9,953 nucleotides of DNA from an uncultured Eubacteriales bacterium (lineage in GTDB: Bacteria; Bacillota; Clostridia; Christensenellales; Aristaeellaceae). The stretch covers positions 1 through 9,953 of the forward strand of contig UQNM01000079.1 of assembly GCA_900542395.1 (NCBI GenBank). Reading direction: 5' to 3'. This document shows positions 1-5,698 of the stretch, piece after piece (position 1 is the first letter of the stretch; each line of letters opens with the position of its first letter). The notes below the pieces were generated by a model that was not told the origin of the DNA, did not search any database, and worked only from the letters and a program-made list of their open reading frames with translations. Both the position numbers and the translations under genes were made by a program.

Positions 1-23
1 AATCTTAATTATTCAATTTTGAA

Positions 24-53
24 CCGGTGTCCAGAAAACTGGGTACATATCAG
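24..53. mobile_element. possible IS-element end (terminal inverted repeat-like motif)
   Basis: Read on the minus strand from 53 to 24, this stretch contains TGTACCC, then AGTTTTCTGG, then ACACC. That resembles the general shape of IS3-family terminal inverted repeats (TG..ACCCC-AAAAGTTGGACA-type ends). If it is one, the element would lie to the left, outside the window. No transposase or second end is visible, so the call rests on resemblance from memory alone. The rest of 1-96 shows no gene and no convincing terminator for the permease gene that ends at 97. Confidence 0.2.
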
Positions 54-96
54 TCCGCCGTGCAGGGGATTTTTTGTTTTGTCGCCTTTATGTTTT

Positions 97-990
97 CTAC
101 GCCCGGTTCGCCGTGTACACGCCCGCCACGATCACCGCCGCGCCGACGATCTGCCCGATATGCAGCGGCTCGCCCAGCGCCAGCGCCCCGGCCAAAATCG
201 AAACGATGGTCGATACGCCGATGAACGACGACGTTTTGTTCACGCCGATTTTCGCAATCGCCGCGTTGGAGAGGAAGAACGCCGCCACCGAACAGCCCAC
301 GCCCTGATAGAGCACCGCCGTCCGGAACGCCCCGTTTTTCACCGGCAGCGTCAGCAGCGCCGTCAGCGTGCCGTGCGCCGCCGCCTCGCCCAGCGCCAGC
401 AGGCCGTAAAACGCCGCGCCGGAAAGCAGCATGGCGTAGGTGATCTCCGCGCCCGTGTAATCCGACGCGAGATCGACAAACACGCTGTACAGCGCATAGG
501 CCGCGACCGCCAGCATCAGCGCGGCGTAACCCATGGGCGACAGGCTCGACGAAATGCCGACCGCAATCACCGTCGTCATCACGCCCAGAAACGTGATCGA
601 AATGCCGACGGCCTGACGGCGCGTGGGCTTCTTTTTCAGAATGACGGCGGAAGCCAGCAGCGACAGCGCCGGTACGCAGGCCAGAAACACGCCGCTCTCC
701 GTCACCGTCGTCTCGCGAATCCCCACCGTTTCACCGATGAAATACAGGCACGGGCAAAACAGCGCCACGCGCAGCAGCGGCCAAAGCCGCCTGCTCCTCA
801 GCCGGATCTTGACAAGCCCCAGCGCCACGCACAGGGTCATCACCGCCAGCGCGACGATAAACCGCCAGCCCAGCAGCACAAGGGCGCTCGCCGCGCCCGC
901 CGTCCGCTTGGTGAACAGATAGCTCAGGCCGTAGAGCACCTCGCACCCCAGCGCGCACAGGCCGCCGCTCAAAGCTCGATTTTCTTTCAT
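97..990 (-). CDS. DMT-superfamily (EamA domain) permease
   Basis: A 297-residue, almost entirely hydrophobic integral membrane protein. It fits the usual ten-helix layout of the drug/metabolite transporter superfamily: two EamA repeats of about 140 residues each, here roughly residues 8-140 and 155-295. Typical features are the N-terminal GGLCALGCEVLYGLSYLFTK helix, the RRQAVGISITFLGVMTTVIA segment that closes repeat 1, and the GEPLHIGQIVGAAVIVAGVY helix that closes repeat 2. The family exports or imports small metabolites (amino acids, sugars, nucleobases); the substrate cannot be read from sequence. The ATG lies 6 bp after the manA stop, with AAGGG overlapping the manA stop region as a weak ribosome binding site, so it is probably co-transcribed and perhaps translationally coupled. 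The length is normal and no damage is seen. Family call is firm, substrate unknown. Confidence 0.9.
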   Translation of the reverse strand: MKENRALSGGLCALGCEVLYGLSYLFTKRTAGAASALVLLGWRFIVALAVMTLCVALGLVKIRLRSRRLWPLLRVALFCPCLYFIGETVGIRETTVTESGVFLACVPALSLLASAVILKKKPTRRQAVGISITFLGVMTTVIAVGISSSLSPMGYAALMLAVAAYALYSVFVDLASDYTGAEITYAMLLSGAAFYGLLALGEAAAHGTLTALLTLPVKNGAFRTAVLYQGVGCSVAAFFLSNAAIAKIGVNKTSSFIGVSTIVSILAGALALGEPLHIGQIVGAAVIVAGVYTANRA

Positions 991-996
991 CCCTTT

Positions 997-1983
997 TTAT
1001 ACCCTTGTCCGAAGCAGCTTCATGCGGCCGGTCAGCGCGTAATCGCCCAGCCCCGCGGGCAGAAAGACGCTCTGCCCTTTCTTCACGGGATACGTTTCGC
1101 CGCCGTGCTTGATCGCGCCCTCGCCCGCCAGAACCAGCAGCGAAACGAAGCTCTCCGGCGACACGCTGTCCGCCATCTCGCCCTCCACCGTGCGCGTTTC
1201 CGTCGTAAACTTGTCGCAGGAAAACAGCGGCTGAACCCGCCCGCCCGCGACGGCGCGCTCCGGTTCGGTCGGGCCGACGGGGTCTTTCGGCGGTTCGCGG
1301 CGGGCGACGGCCAGCGCCTTGTCGATATGCAGCTCGCGCGGTCTGCCGTCCGCGCCGACGCGGCCGTAATCGTAGACGCGATAGGTCAGGTTGGAGCTTT
1401 GCTGCACCTCGGCCACCATCAGCCCCGCGCCGATGGCGTGCACCGTGCCCGCCGGGATGAAGAAGCAATCGCCCGTCTTCGCCGGAACCCAGTTGAGCAG
1501 CTCAGTCAGGGTGTTGTTTTCAATCGCGGCGCGCATCTCCGCCAGCGACGCTTCGCGCTTAAAGCCGTAATAGATGCCCGCGCCCTCGCTCGCGTCGAGC
1601 ACGAGCCACATTTCGCTCTTTCCCAGCGAATGTTCGAATTCCCGCGCGTATGCGTCGTCGGGGTGCACCTGCACGGAGAGCGGCCCGGCCGCGTCGATCA
1701 GCTTAATCAGCAGCGGAAACGCCCCGGCATTCTGCGCCTTCGTGCCCGCGTCCTGCGGGTGCTCGGCGAGATACTCCCCGAGCGTCCGCCCCGCGTATGC
1801 GCCCCCCGCAATGACGGACGGCCCGGCCTCGTGGCAGCTCAGTTCCCAGCTTTCCGCCAGCGGGGTCATGTCCGTCCGCTTGCCCCAATCGCGCTTGAGG
1901 CGGTTTCCGCCCCAGATATAATCCTTAAACGCGGGGCTGAGCAGCAAGGGGCGCCTGCCCTGCGCATCACAAATGTTTGACAC
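997..1983 (-). CDS. manA: class I mannose-6-phosphate isomerase (Bacillus-type ManA)
   Basis: A 328-residue cytosolic zinc enzyme interconverting mannose 6-phosphate and fructose 6-phosphate, linking mannose use and GDP-mannose supply to glycolysis. The cupin-fold hallmarks are present: SVQVHPDD at residues 103-110, KSEMW at 122-126 and FIPAGTVHAIG at 175-185, followed by EVQQSSNLTYRVYDYGR. By analogy with characterised type I isomerases, His107, Glu124 and His182 (with Gln105 nearby) should bind zinc and Arg202 should be the active-site arginine. The length matches the short Bacillus-type enzymes. I chose the GTG at 1983 because GGGAGG sits 6 bp upstream and the family homology starts just after it. 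The same frame stays open to 2148, but that extension translates the hairpin repeats and is not protein-like. No convincing promoter is visible upstream. The permease gene follows at 6 bp. Confidence 0.93.
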   Translation of the reverse strand: MSNICDAQGRRPLLLSPAFKDYIWGGNRLKRDWGKRTDMTPLAESWELSCHEAGPSVIAGGAYAGRTLGEYLAEHPQDAGTKAQNAGAFPLLIKLIDAAGPLSVQVHPDDAYAREFEHSLGKSEMWLVLDASEGAGIYYGFKREASLAEMRAAIENNTLTELLNWVPAKTGDCFFIPAGTVHAIGAGLMVAEVQQSSNLTYRVYDYGRVGADGRPRELHIDKALAVARREPPKDPVGPTEPERAVAGGRVQPLFSCDKFTTETRTVEGEMADSVSPESFVSLLVLAGEGAIKHGGETYPVKKGQSVFLPAGLGDYALTGRMKLLRTRV

Positions 1984-2050
1984 GGCGATCCTCCCATGTT
2001 CTTTGTCCGGTGTCCATAATTGAGCGAAAAAAGCAAATGCTGCACAAAAC

Positions 2051-2076
2051 GCGGACGCGCAATGCGCGCCCCTACG
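2051..2076. repeat. short palindromic dispersed-repeat-like element
   Basis: The core CGCGC-AAT-GCGCG (a 5-bp stem with a 3-nt loop) is followed by CCCTACG. On the opposite strand it reads CGTAGGGGCGCGC, a pattern I recognise from short intergenic repeats scattered through many clostridial and other bacterial genomes. Only one copy is in this window, so dispersal is not shown here. It lies between the transketolase terminator and manA. Confidence 0.4.
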
Positions 2077-2121
2077 AGTATGGCGCAACTTATTGCTTAG
2101 ATGGAAAATAACCTGATAAAT

Positions 2122-2172
2122 GAGCTCCCTCTTCGAGGGAGCTGGCACGGCGCAGCCGTGACTGAGGGAGTC
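2122..2172. repeat. REP/MITE-like double-hairpin element
   Basis: Two adjacent perfect hairpins. AGCTCCCT (2123-2130) pairs with AGGGAGCT (2136-2143) around a CTTCG loop, and CACGGC (2146-2151) pairs with GCCGTG (2155-2160) around GCA. They are followed by ACTGAGGGAGTC, whose GAGGGAG again matches the first stem. This GAGGGAGCT...GGC...GCC...ACTGAGGGAG layout resembles a repeat family I recall from intergenic regions of gut Clostridia. It has no coding capacity, although the open frame upstream of manA runs through it. The rest of 1984-2249 shows no gene. Confidence 0.5.
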
Positions 2173-2249
2173 AAGTAGGCTTGCATCGCGCGCCCGTTAT
2201 CGGAATTTGTCCAAAATTTCGGATTTGCTCATTTACCGTCCGATACGTC

Positions 2250-2292
2250 AAAAAGGACTGCGCTCCTTCCGCTCGGAAAGGGACGCAGCCCC
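2250..2292 (-). terminator. intrinsic terminator of the split-transketolase operon
   Basis: On the minus strand the arm at 2292-2275 (GGGGCTGCGTCCCTTTCC) pairs, with small bulges, with the arm at 2270-2255 (GGAAGGAGCGCAGTCC) around a 4-nt loop. TTTTT (2254-2250) follows directly. It begins 12 nt after the stop codon of the C-terminal transketolase subunit gene, as expected for a rho-independent terminator. Confidence 0.82.
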
Positions 2293-2304
2293 GCTTCTTA
2301 CGTC

Positions 2305-3249
2305 TTATTTCTGAACGAAATCCTCGGCAACCTCGACGATGTGATCCGCGCAGAGGCCGAACTGGCGTAGCACTTCCCACGCCGGGCCGGAATGGCCGAA
2401 TTCGTCGTTCACGCCGATGCGGCGCATCGCCGTCGGGCACTTCTCCGCCAGCACCGCCGCGACGGCCTCGCCCAGACCGCCGATGATGCTGTGCTCCTCG
2501 CAGGTGATGACCTTGCCGCAGGCCTTCGCCGCCTCGATGACGATTTCCTCGTCGAGCGGCTTGATGGTGCAGATGTTGATGACACGGGCGTGGATTCCCT
2601 TTTCCGCCAGCGTCTTCGCCGCCATGAGCGCCTCGTTGACCATCAGGCCGGTCGCGATGATCGCCACGTCGCTGCCCTCGGTCAACATCTCGCCCTTGCC
2701 GATCTCAAAGCGATAGTTTTCCTCATCGTGGAACACCGGAATCGCCAGACGGCCGAAACGCAGGTACACCGGGCCGTCGTAGGCGTAGGCCGCCTTGACC
2801 GCCGCGCGCGCCTCCACGTCGTCCGCCGGGCAGAGCACGACCATGCCGGGGATGGCGCGCATCAGCGCGAAATCCTCGCAGCACTGGTGGGAAGCGCCGT
2901 CCTCGCCGACGGAGATGCCGCCGTGCGTCGCGCCGATCTTCACGTTCAGATGCGGATAGCCCACGGAATTGCGCACCTGCTCAAACGCGCGCCCCGCCGC
3001 GAACATCGCAAACGAGGACGCGAACGGAACCAGCCCCATCGTGGACAGACCCGCCGCGACGGCGATCATGTTCTCCTCGGCAATGCCGCAGTCAAAATGG
3101 CGATCCGGAAAGGCCTTGCGGAACATGCCCGTCTTCGTGGCGGCCGCCAGATCGGCGTCCAGCACGACGAGGTTGCTGTGTTCGCCGCCCAGCTCGACCA
3201 GCGCCTTGCCGTAGCTCTCGCGGGTCGCGATCTTCTTCACTTCGCTCAT
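2305..3249 (-). CDS. transketolase, C-terminal subunit
   Basis: A 314-residue protein that, with the neighbouring N-terminal subunit, forms a split thiamine-diphosphate transketolase of the non-oxidative pentose phosphate pathway, moving two-carbon ketol units between sugar phosphates. The pyrimidine-binding domain covers roughly residues 1-165; CGIAEENMIAVAAGL (residues 54-68) holds Glu58, which aligns with the glutamate that activates the cofactor in DXS/transketolase enzymes. The SVGEDGASHQ loop and VLCPADD also fit. The C-terminal transketolase domain (about 175-310) includes VAIIATGLMVNEAL and VITCEEHSIIGGLG. I chose the ATG at 3249 because GGAGG lies 7 bp upstream. An in-frame GTG at 3255, overlapping the upstream stop as GTGA, is only 1 nt from that GGAGG and is less likely. 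The 2-bp gap to the N-subunit stop implies coupled translation. Split transketolases are common in Firmicutes and archaea. Confidence 0.94.
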   Translation of the reverse strand: MSEVKKIATRESYGKALVELGGEHSNLVVLDADLAAATKTGMFRKAFPDRHFDCGIAEENMIAVAAGLSTMGLVPFASSFAMFAAGRAFEQVRNSVGYPHLNVKIGATHGGISVGEDGASHQCCEDFALMRAIPGMVVLCPADDVEARAAVKAAYAYDGPVYLRFGRLAIPVFHDEENYRFEIGKGEMLTEGSDVAIIATGLMVNEALMAAKTLAEKGIHARVINICTIKPLDEEIVIEAAKACGKVITCEEHSIIGGLGEAVAAVLAEKCPTAMRRIGVNDEFGHSGPAWEVLRQFGLCADHIVEVAEDFVQK

Positions 3250-3251
3250 GT

Positions 3252-4094
3252 TCACGCCTCCAATTCCGCCATCGCGGCGCGCAGCTCGCCCATGGCCACT
3301 TCATATTCCGCGTCGTTGGGCGCTTTGCCGTGCCAATCGACGCTGTTTTCCATATAACTGACGCCCTTGCCCTTGGTGGTATGCATCAGGATGGCCGTCG
3401 GCTTGCCCGTGCAGGCGCGGAACGCGGCAAACGCGCTTTCGATCTGGTCAAAGTCGTGGCCGTCGATGGTGACGACGTTGAAGCCGAACGCCTCCATCTT
3501 CGCATCGACCGGCGCGCTGTTCATCACCTTCTCCGTCGGGCCGTCGATCTGCAAACCGTTGATGTCGATGATGACGCACAGGTTATCCAGCTTGAAGTGC
3601 GCGGCGAACATGAAGGCCTCCCAGACCTGACCTTCCTCGATTTCGCCGTCGCCCAGCAGGGTATAGACGTTGACGTCTTCATTCAGGTATTTCGCGCCCT
3701 TGGCCATGCCCGCCGCGCAGGAAACGCCCTGCCCCAGCGAGCCGGTGCTCATATCCACGCCCGGAACGAGGTTCATGTTCGGGTGCCCCTGCAAATAGCT
3801 GTCCGCGTGGCGCAGCGTCGGCAGGTCGCTCACCGGGAAGAAGCCGCGATAGGCCAGCGCGCTGTAAAGCCCCGGCGCGGTATGCCCCTTGGAGAGCACA
3901 AAGCGGTCGCGGCTCTCCATCTTCGGCTGCTTGGGGTCGATGCGCAGCTCCCTGTTATACAGATAAGCGAACATCTCCGCCGCGGAAAGGCTTCCGCCCG
4001 GATGCCCCGCCTTCGCGCCGTGCGTCGATTCGATAATTCCCATGCGGATTTGGCAGGCCGCAATCGCGAGCTGCTTCTTTTCCTGATTGGTCAT
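3252..4094 (-). CDS. transketolase, N-terminal subunit
   Basis: A 280-residue protein carrying the thiamine-diphosphate/Mg-binding half of transketolase; it must pair with the C-terminal subunit encoded just downstream. GDGEIEEGQVWEA starts at residue 148 and IIDING ends at 180, giving the GDG...N cofactor motif with Asp149 and Asn179 as expected Mg ligands. Conserved histidines appear in KAGHPGG (His31), LSKGHTAPGLY (His71) and LQGHPN (His104). The length is typical for the stand-alone N subunit. The ATG at 4094 has GGGAGGG 4 nt upstream. Its own last codons (TTG GAG GCG TGA) contain the Shine-Dalgarno of the next gene. Transcription should start from the promoter at 4143-4171, giving a leader of roughly 40 nt. 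Confidence 0.95.
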   Translation of the reverse strand: MTNQEKKQLAIAACQIRMGIIESTHGAKAGHPGGSLSAAEMFAYLYNRELRIDPKQPKMESRDRFVLSKGHTAPGLYSALAYRGFFPVSDLPTLRHADSYLQGHPNMNLVPGVDMSTGSLGQGVSCAAGMAKGAKYLNEDVNVYTLLGDGEIEEGQVWEAFMFAAHFKLDNLCVIIDINGLQIDGPTEKVMNSAPVDAKMEAFGFNVVTIDGHDFDQIESAFAAFRACTGKPTAILMHTTKGKGVSYMENSVDWHGKAPNDAEYEVAMGELRAAMAELEA

Positions 4095-4142
4095 AATACC
4101 CTCCCTGATTCTTGTTCCGCCTGTTTTTAGACACTGGTTTCT

Positions 4143-4171
4143 ATTTTATTTCATTCCCGGCAAATCGTCAA
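4143..4171 (-). promoter_or_regulatory. sigma-A-type promoter of the transketolase operon
   Basis: On the minus strand TTGACG (4171-4166) and TAAAAT (4148-4143) are separated by exactly 17 bp. Each box is one mismatch from consensus. The position, about 50 bp upstream of the N-subunit start codon, fits. Confidence 0.8.
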
Positions 4172-4362
4172 GTATCCGCCGCCCGGTATAACAGTCCCAA
4201 TCGCCTGTTCCCGGCATATTTTCCCCCTTCGGGGGGAGAATAGCTTTTTGTCTACAGTCTGCTCAGCGCGGGGCGCTGATTATCCATCCGGAACCATCAT
4301 ATAGCTTTGCGCGTTCAGCGTCAAGCGGTATTCGCGTTTTTTCCTGTCACTGACCGATCTTT
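4172..4362. other. intergenic stretch with hairpins, no gene recognised
   Basis: No start codon with a ribosome binding site and no protein-like reading frame is visible on either strand. Besides the terminator-like hairpin at 4217-4249, it contains a perfect small inverted repeat, TCAGCGC-GGG-GCGCTGA, at about 4263-4279. A TATAAC on the plus strand (4187-4192) has no matching -35 box. Confidence 0.5.
4217..4249 (+). terminator. orphan terminator-like hairpin (plus strand)
   Basis: TATTTTCCCCC (4217-4227), a TTCG tetraloop and GGGGGAGAATA (4232-4242) form an 11-bp stem with one G-U wobble on the plus strand. GC and then TTTTT (4245-4249) follow. On the minus strand the wobble becomes a mismatch and no T-run follows, so the plus orientation is favoured. 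No plus-strand gene ends upstream of it. It may stop antisense transcription, end an unrecognised small RNA, or be a repeat remnant. Confidence 0.45.
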
Positions 4363-4503
4363 TTGAAAAAAGAAAAATCCGAGGTCATCCTGGATGAGCT
4401 GGTCAAAATCATCAAGGGGCTGACCCCCGAAAAGCTCTGCGCCGCGCTCGTCGCCGCCGCCCTGCTCGGGTGGGCGTTCGTGTGGAAGGATCAAAAAAAA
4501 TAA
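4363..4503 (+). CDS. possible small membrane protein or gene remnant (46 codons)
   Basis: The plus-strand frame 4354-4503 lies between two stop codons and encodes a strikingly protein-like sequence: charged lysine/glutamate start, an amphipathic stretch ILDELVKIIKGLTPEKL, then a hydrophobic run CAALVAAALLGWAFVW and a DQKK tail. Third positions are almost all G or C from 4381 on, as in the neighbouring real genes. The only plausible start is TTG at 4363, and no Shine-Dalgarno precedes it. The preceding bases are A- and T-rich, so either an unusual start or a frameshift (run of A at 4366-4371) that cut off an upstream part is possible. A GC-rich hairpin begins immediately after the TAA. I do not recognise a family. 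It may be a single-pass small membrane protein or the 3' remnant of a larger gene. Confidence 0.35.
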   Translation: MKKEKSEVILDELVKIIKGLTPEKLCAALVAAALLGWAFVWKDQKK

Positions 4504-4526
4504 CGCGCCGGGGTTCTTCCCGCGCG
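4504..4526. other. GC-rich hairpin directly after the small ORF
   Basis: CGCG (4504-4507) and CGGG (4509-4512) pair with CCCG (4519-4522) and CGCG (4523-4526), with one bulged C and a GTTCTT loop. There is no T-run after it. It could stabilise a transcript 3' end or be incidental in GC-rich DNA. Confidence 0.3.
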
Positions 4527-4534
4527 GCATACAA

Positions 4535-4565
4535 ACGCCCATGCCGTTTTGCCCGGCATGGGCGT
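4535..4565. terminator. 12-bp perfect hairpin, likely terminator of the Myb-like gene
   Basis: ACGCCCATGCCG (4535-4546) and CGGCATGGGCGT (4554-4565) are exact reverse complements around a 7-nt loop. The hairpin starts 4 nt after the stop codon of the minus-strand gene at 4570. The T-run is short on the minus strand (TTTG) and displaced on the plus strand (CGCTTT), so termination may be moderate and could act in both directions. Confidence 0.55.
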
Positions 4566-4569
4566 CGCT

Positions 4570-5412
4570 TTAGGGTTCATCCATCAGCGCACATTCGACC
4601 CGGCTCAGGCGCTGCGCCGCCTGCTCGCAGAAGGCCTGAAGCCCGCTCTGCCGCTCCGTTTCCGGCAGGGCGACGTATTCCTTGAGGAACGTCACCATGC
4701 CGCCCGCCTCGCTTTTCAGCTTGCCAAAGCGCTTCTGCTCGTCGTCCAGCGCGATGCGCAGCATGTCGCAGCGCGCGCCGAGCCTGTCCGCCCTGCGCTG
4801 TGCGCCGCCATCGTCCGCGGGCTTTTCCAGCGCGCGCGCCAGCAGATAATCCAGCGATTCGAACAGTTGGCCGATGTGCGCGTCGCCGCTTTCCTGCGCG
4901 CGGTTTTTGAGCGCCGCAAGCTCCGCGCCGCCCGCCTCCTGCGCGTAAGGGCTGATAAAAGCGCGCCCCTGCTCGTTCAGGCGATCCATGACGCGGCGGA
5001 CGATTTCCGGCCTCGTGCGCACCGTGGAGCGATACTTGTTCTGGTAGCGAAGCATGCGCGTCCTGTCGCCGTCCGCCATCTGGCGCACGCAGGCGCGCAC
5101 GCTCACGCCCTGCGCCCTCGCGGTCAGCACCTGCTCGACCAGCCGCTCGACCTCCTCCGGCGAAAAGGTTTCAAACGGCGTGGCCCGCGCGCCGTCCTCC
5201 CCCTGCGCCGCGCGCACCTGCGCGTAGTAGAAATTTCGGATGCTGTTGGGCTTGCGCCCGAGCTGGCGGCTCATGCGCTCAAACACGCTGCGCAGGGATT
5301 CGCCGCTCCGTTCCGCCGCCTCGACGCTCTGCTGCAAGGCGTCGATCTCCTGCTTCTGCCAGCCGCCGTGCGGCCCGCGTATGGGTCGTGCCGCCTGCAA
5401 GGTAGCCTCCAT
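4570..5412 (-). CDS. protein with two tandem Myb/SANT-like repeats, probable DNA-binding protein
   Basis: A 280-residue soluble protein with no signal peptide and no membrane span. Residues 18-63 and 83-126 look like two copies of one helical unit: W/F at the start, then QE or EE, I/V, L, V, A, G-x-S-L/V-R and a basic/aromatic end. The first copy ends LGRKPNSIRNFYY, a recognition-helix-like pattern typical of Myb/SANT-type domains; the second ends RTRMLRYQNKY. The remaining 150 residues are helical, rich in Ala, Arg and Glu (for example the stretch around RADRLGARCDML), perhaps for oligomerisation. The ATG at 5412 has AGGAGGG about 10 nt upstream. A TATAAAAT box lies on the minus strand at 5478-5485 but lacks a good -35, so another sigma factor or an activator is conceivable. 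RsfA-like prespore regulators share the Myb-like theme, but I cannot claim orthology. Function unknown; DNA binding is inferred. Confidence 0.7.
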   Translation of the reverse strand: MEATLQAARPIRGPHGGWQKQEIDALQQSVEAAERSGESLRSVFERMSRQLGRKPNSIRNFYYAQVRAAQGEDGARATPFETFSPEEVERLVEQVLTARAQGVSVRACVRQMADGDRTRMLRYQNKYRSTVRTRPEIVRRVMDRLNEQGRAFISPYAQEAGGAELAALKNRAQESGDAHIGQLFESLDYLLARALEKPADDGGAQRRADRLGARCDMLRIALDDEQKRFGKLKSEAGGMVTFLKEYVALPETERQSGLQAFCEQAAQRLSRVECALMDEP

Positions 5413-5581
5413 TCTGCCTGTTCCCTCCTTTTTGTTTTCGCGCGTCCGCGCAGACGTAGGGTTCGCATGGATGCAGTATTTTATACGGCACGCGGCTTCA
5501 CCCGTTCCCCGTCAGGGCCGTCCGTCTCTTCGTTTGTCGCTATCAGTGTATGAACATCCGCCCCCGCGCATGACGCGCCCA

Positions 5582-5610
5582 TTGCCTAAGCGGCAAATTT
5601 GCGATATAAT
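5582..5610 (+). promoter_or_regulatory. sigma-A-type promoter of the LCP-CapA operon, with embedded palindromes
   Basis: TTGCCT (5582-5587) and a perfect TATAAT (5605-5610) are 17 bp apart. Two overlapping inverted repeats lie inside: TTGCC-N5-GGCAA (5582-5596), covering the -35 box, and the perfect palindrome GCAAATTTGC (5593-5602) in the spacer. Either could be an operator. The predicted leader before the ATG at 5699 is about 80 nt. Confidence 0.78.
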
Positions 5611-5698
5611 ATGAAATCAATGGATGGGTTTCGGGAAGAAAAGCCTCGCCCGGCTCGTTTTTGTTTTGAGAAGATTTTCCCCACATTTGGAGGACAGT

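Noticed and set aside
19..1980. 653-codon plus-strand open frame opposite manA and the permease gene
   Set aside because: Its translation is extremely rich in Arg, His, Gln and Ala with no recognisable domain, and it lies wholly antisense to two clear family members. It is a by-product of high GC and strong third-position bias.
24..2016. 10-bp direct repeat CCGGTGTCCA at 24-33 and 2007-2016 flanking the manA-permease pair, as a possible insertion footprint
   Set aside because: Identical 10-mers are expected by chance many times in 10 kb, the flanks do not extend the match, and nothing else suggests the pair moved as a unit.
2392..4130. Long plus-strand open frames (2392-3357 and 3330-4130) opposite transketolase
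   Set aside because: They are shadow frames of the two transketolase subunit genes, low in complexity and without domains.
4321..4542. 73-codon minus-strand frame opposite the small plus-strand ORF
   Set aside because: It has no ribosome binding site and its residues look like a mirror of the plus-strand frame, which has the better codon pattern.
5640..5675. Small AGCC...GGCT stem followed by T-rich sequence in the LCP leader, as an attenuator
   Set aside because: The stem is only four base pairs and the T-run is interrupted. It is too weak to support a regulatory claim.
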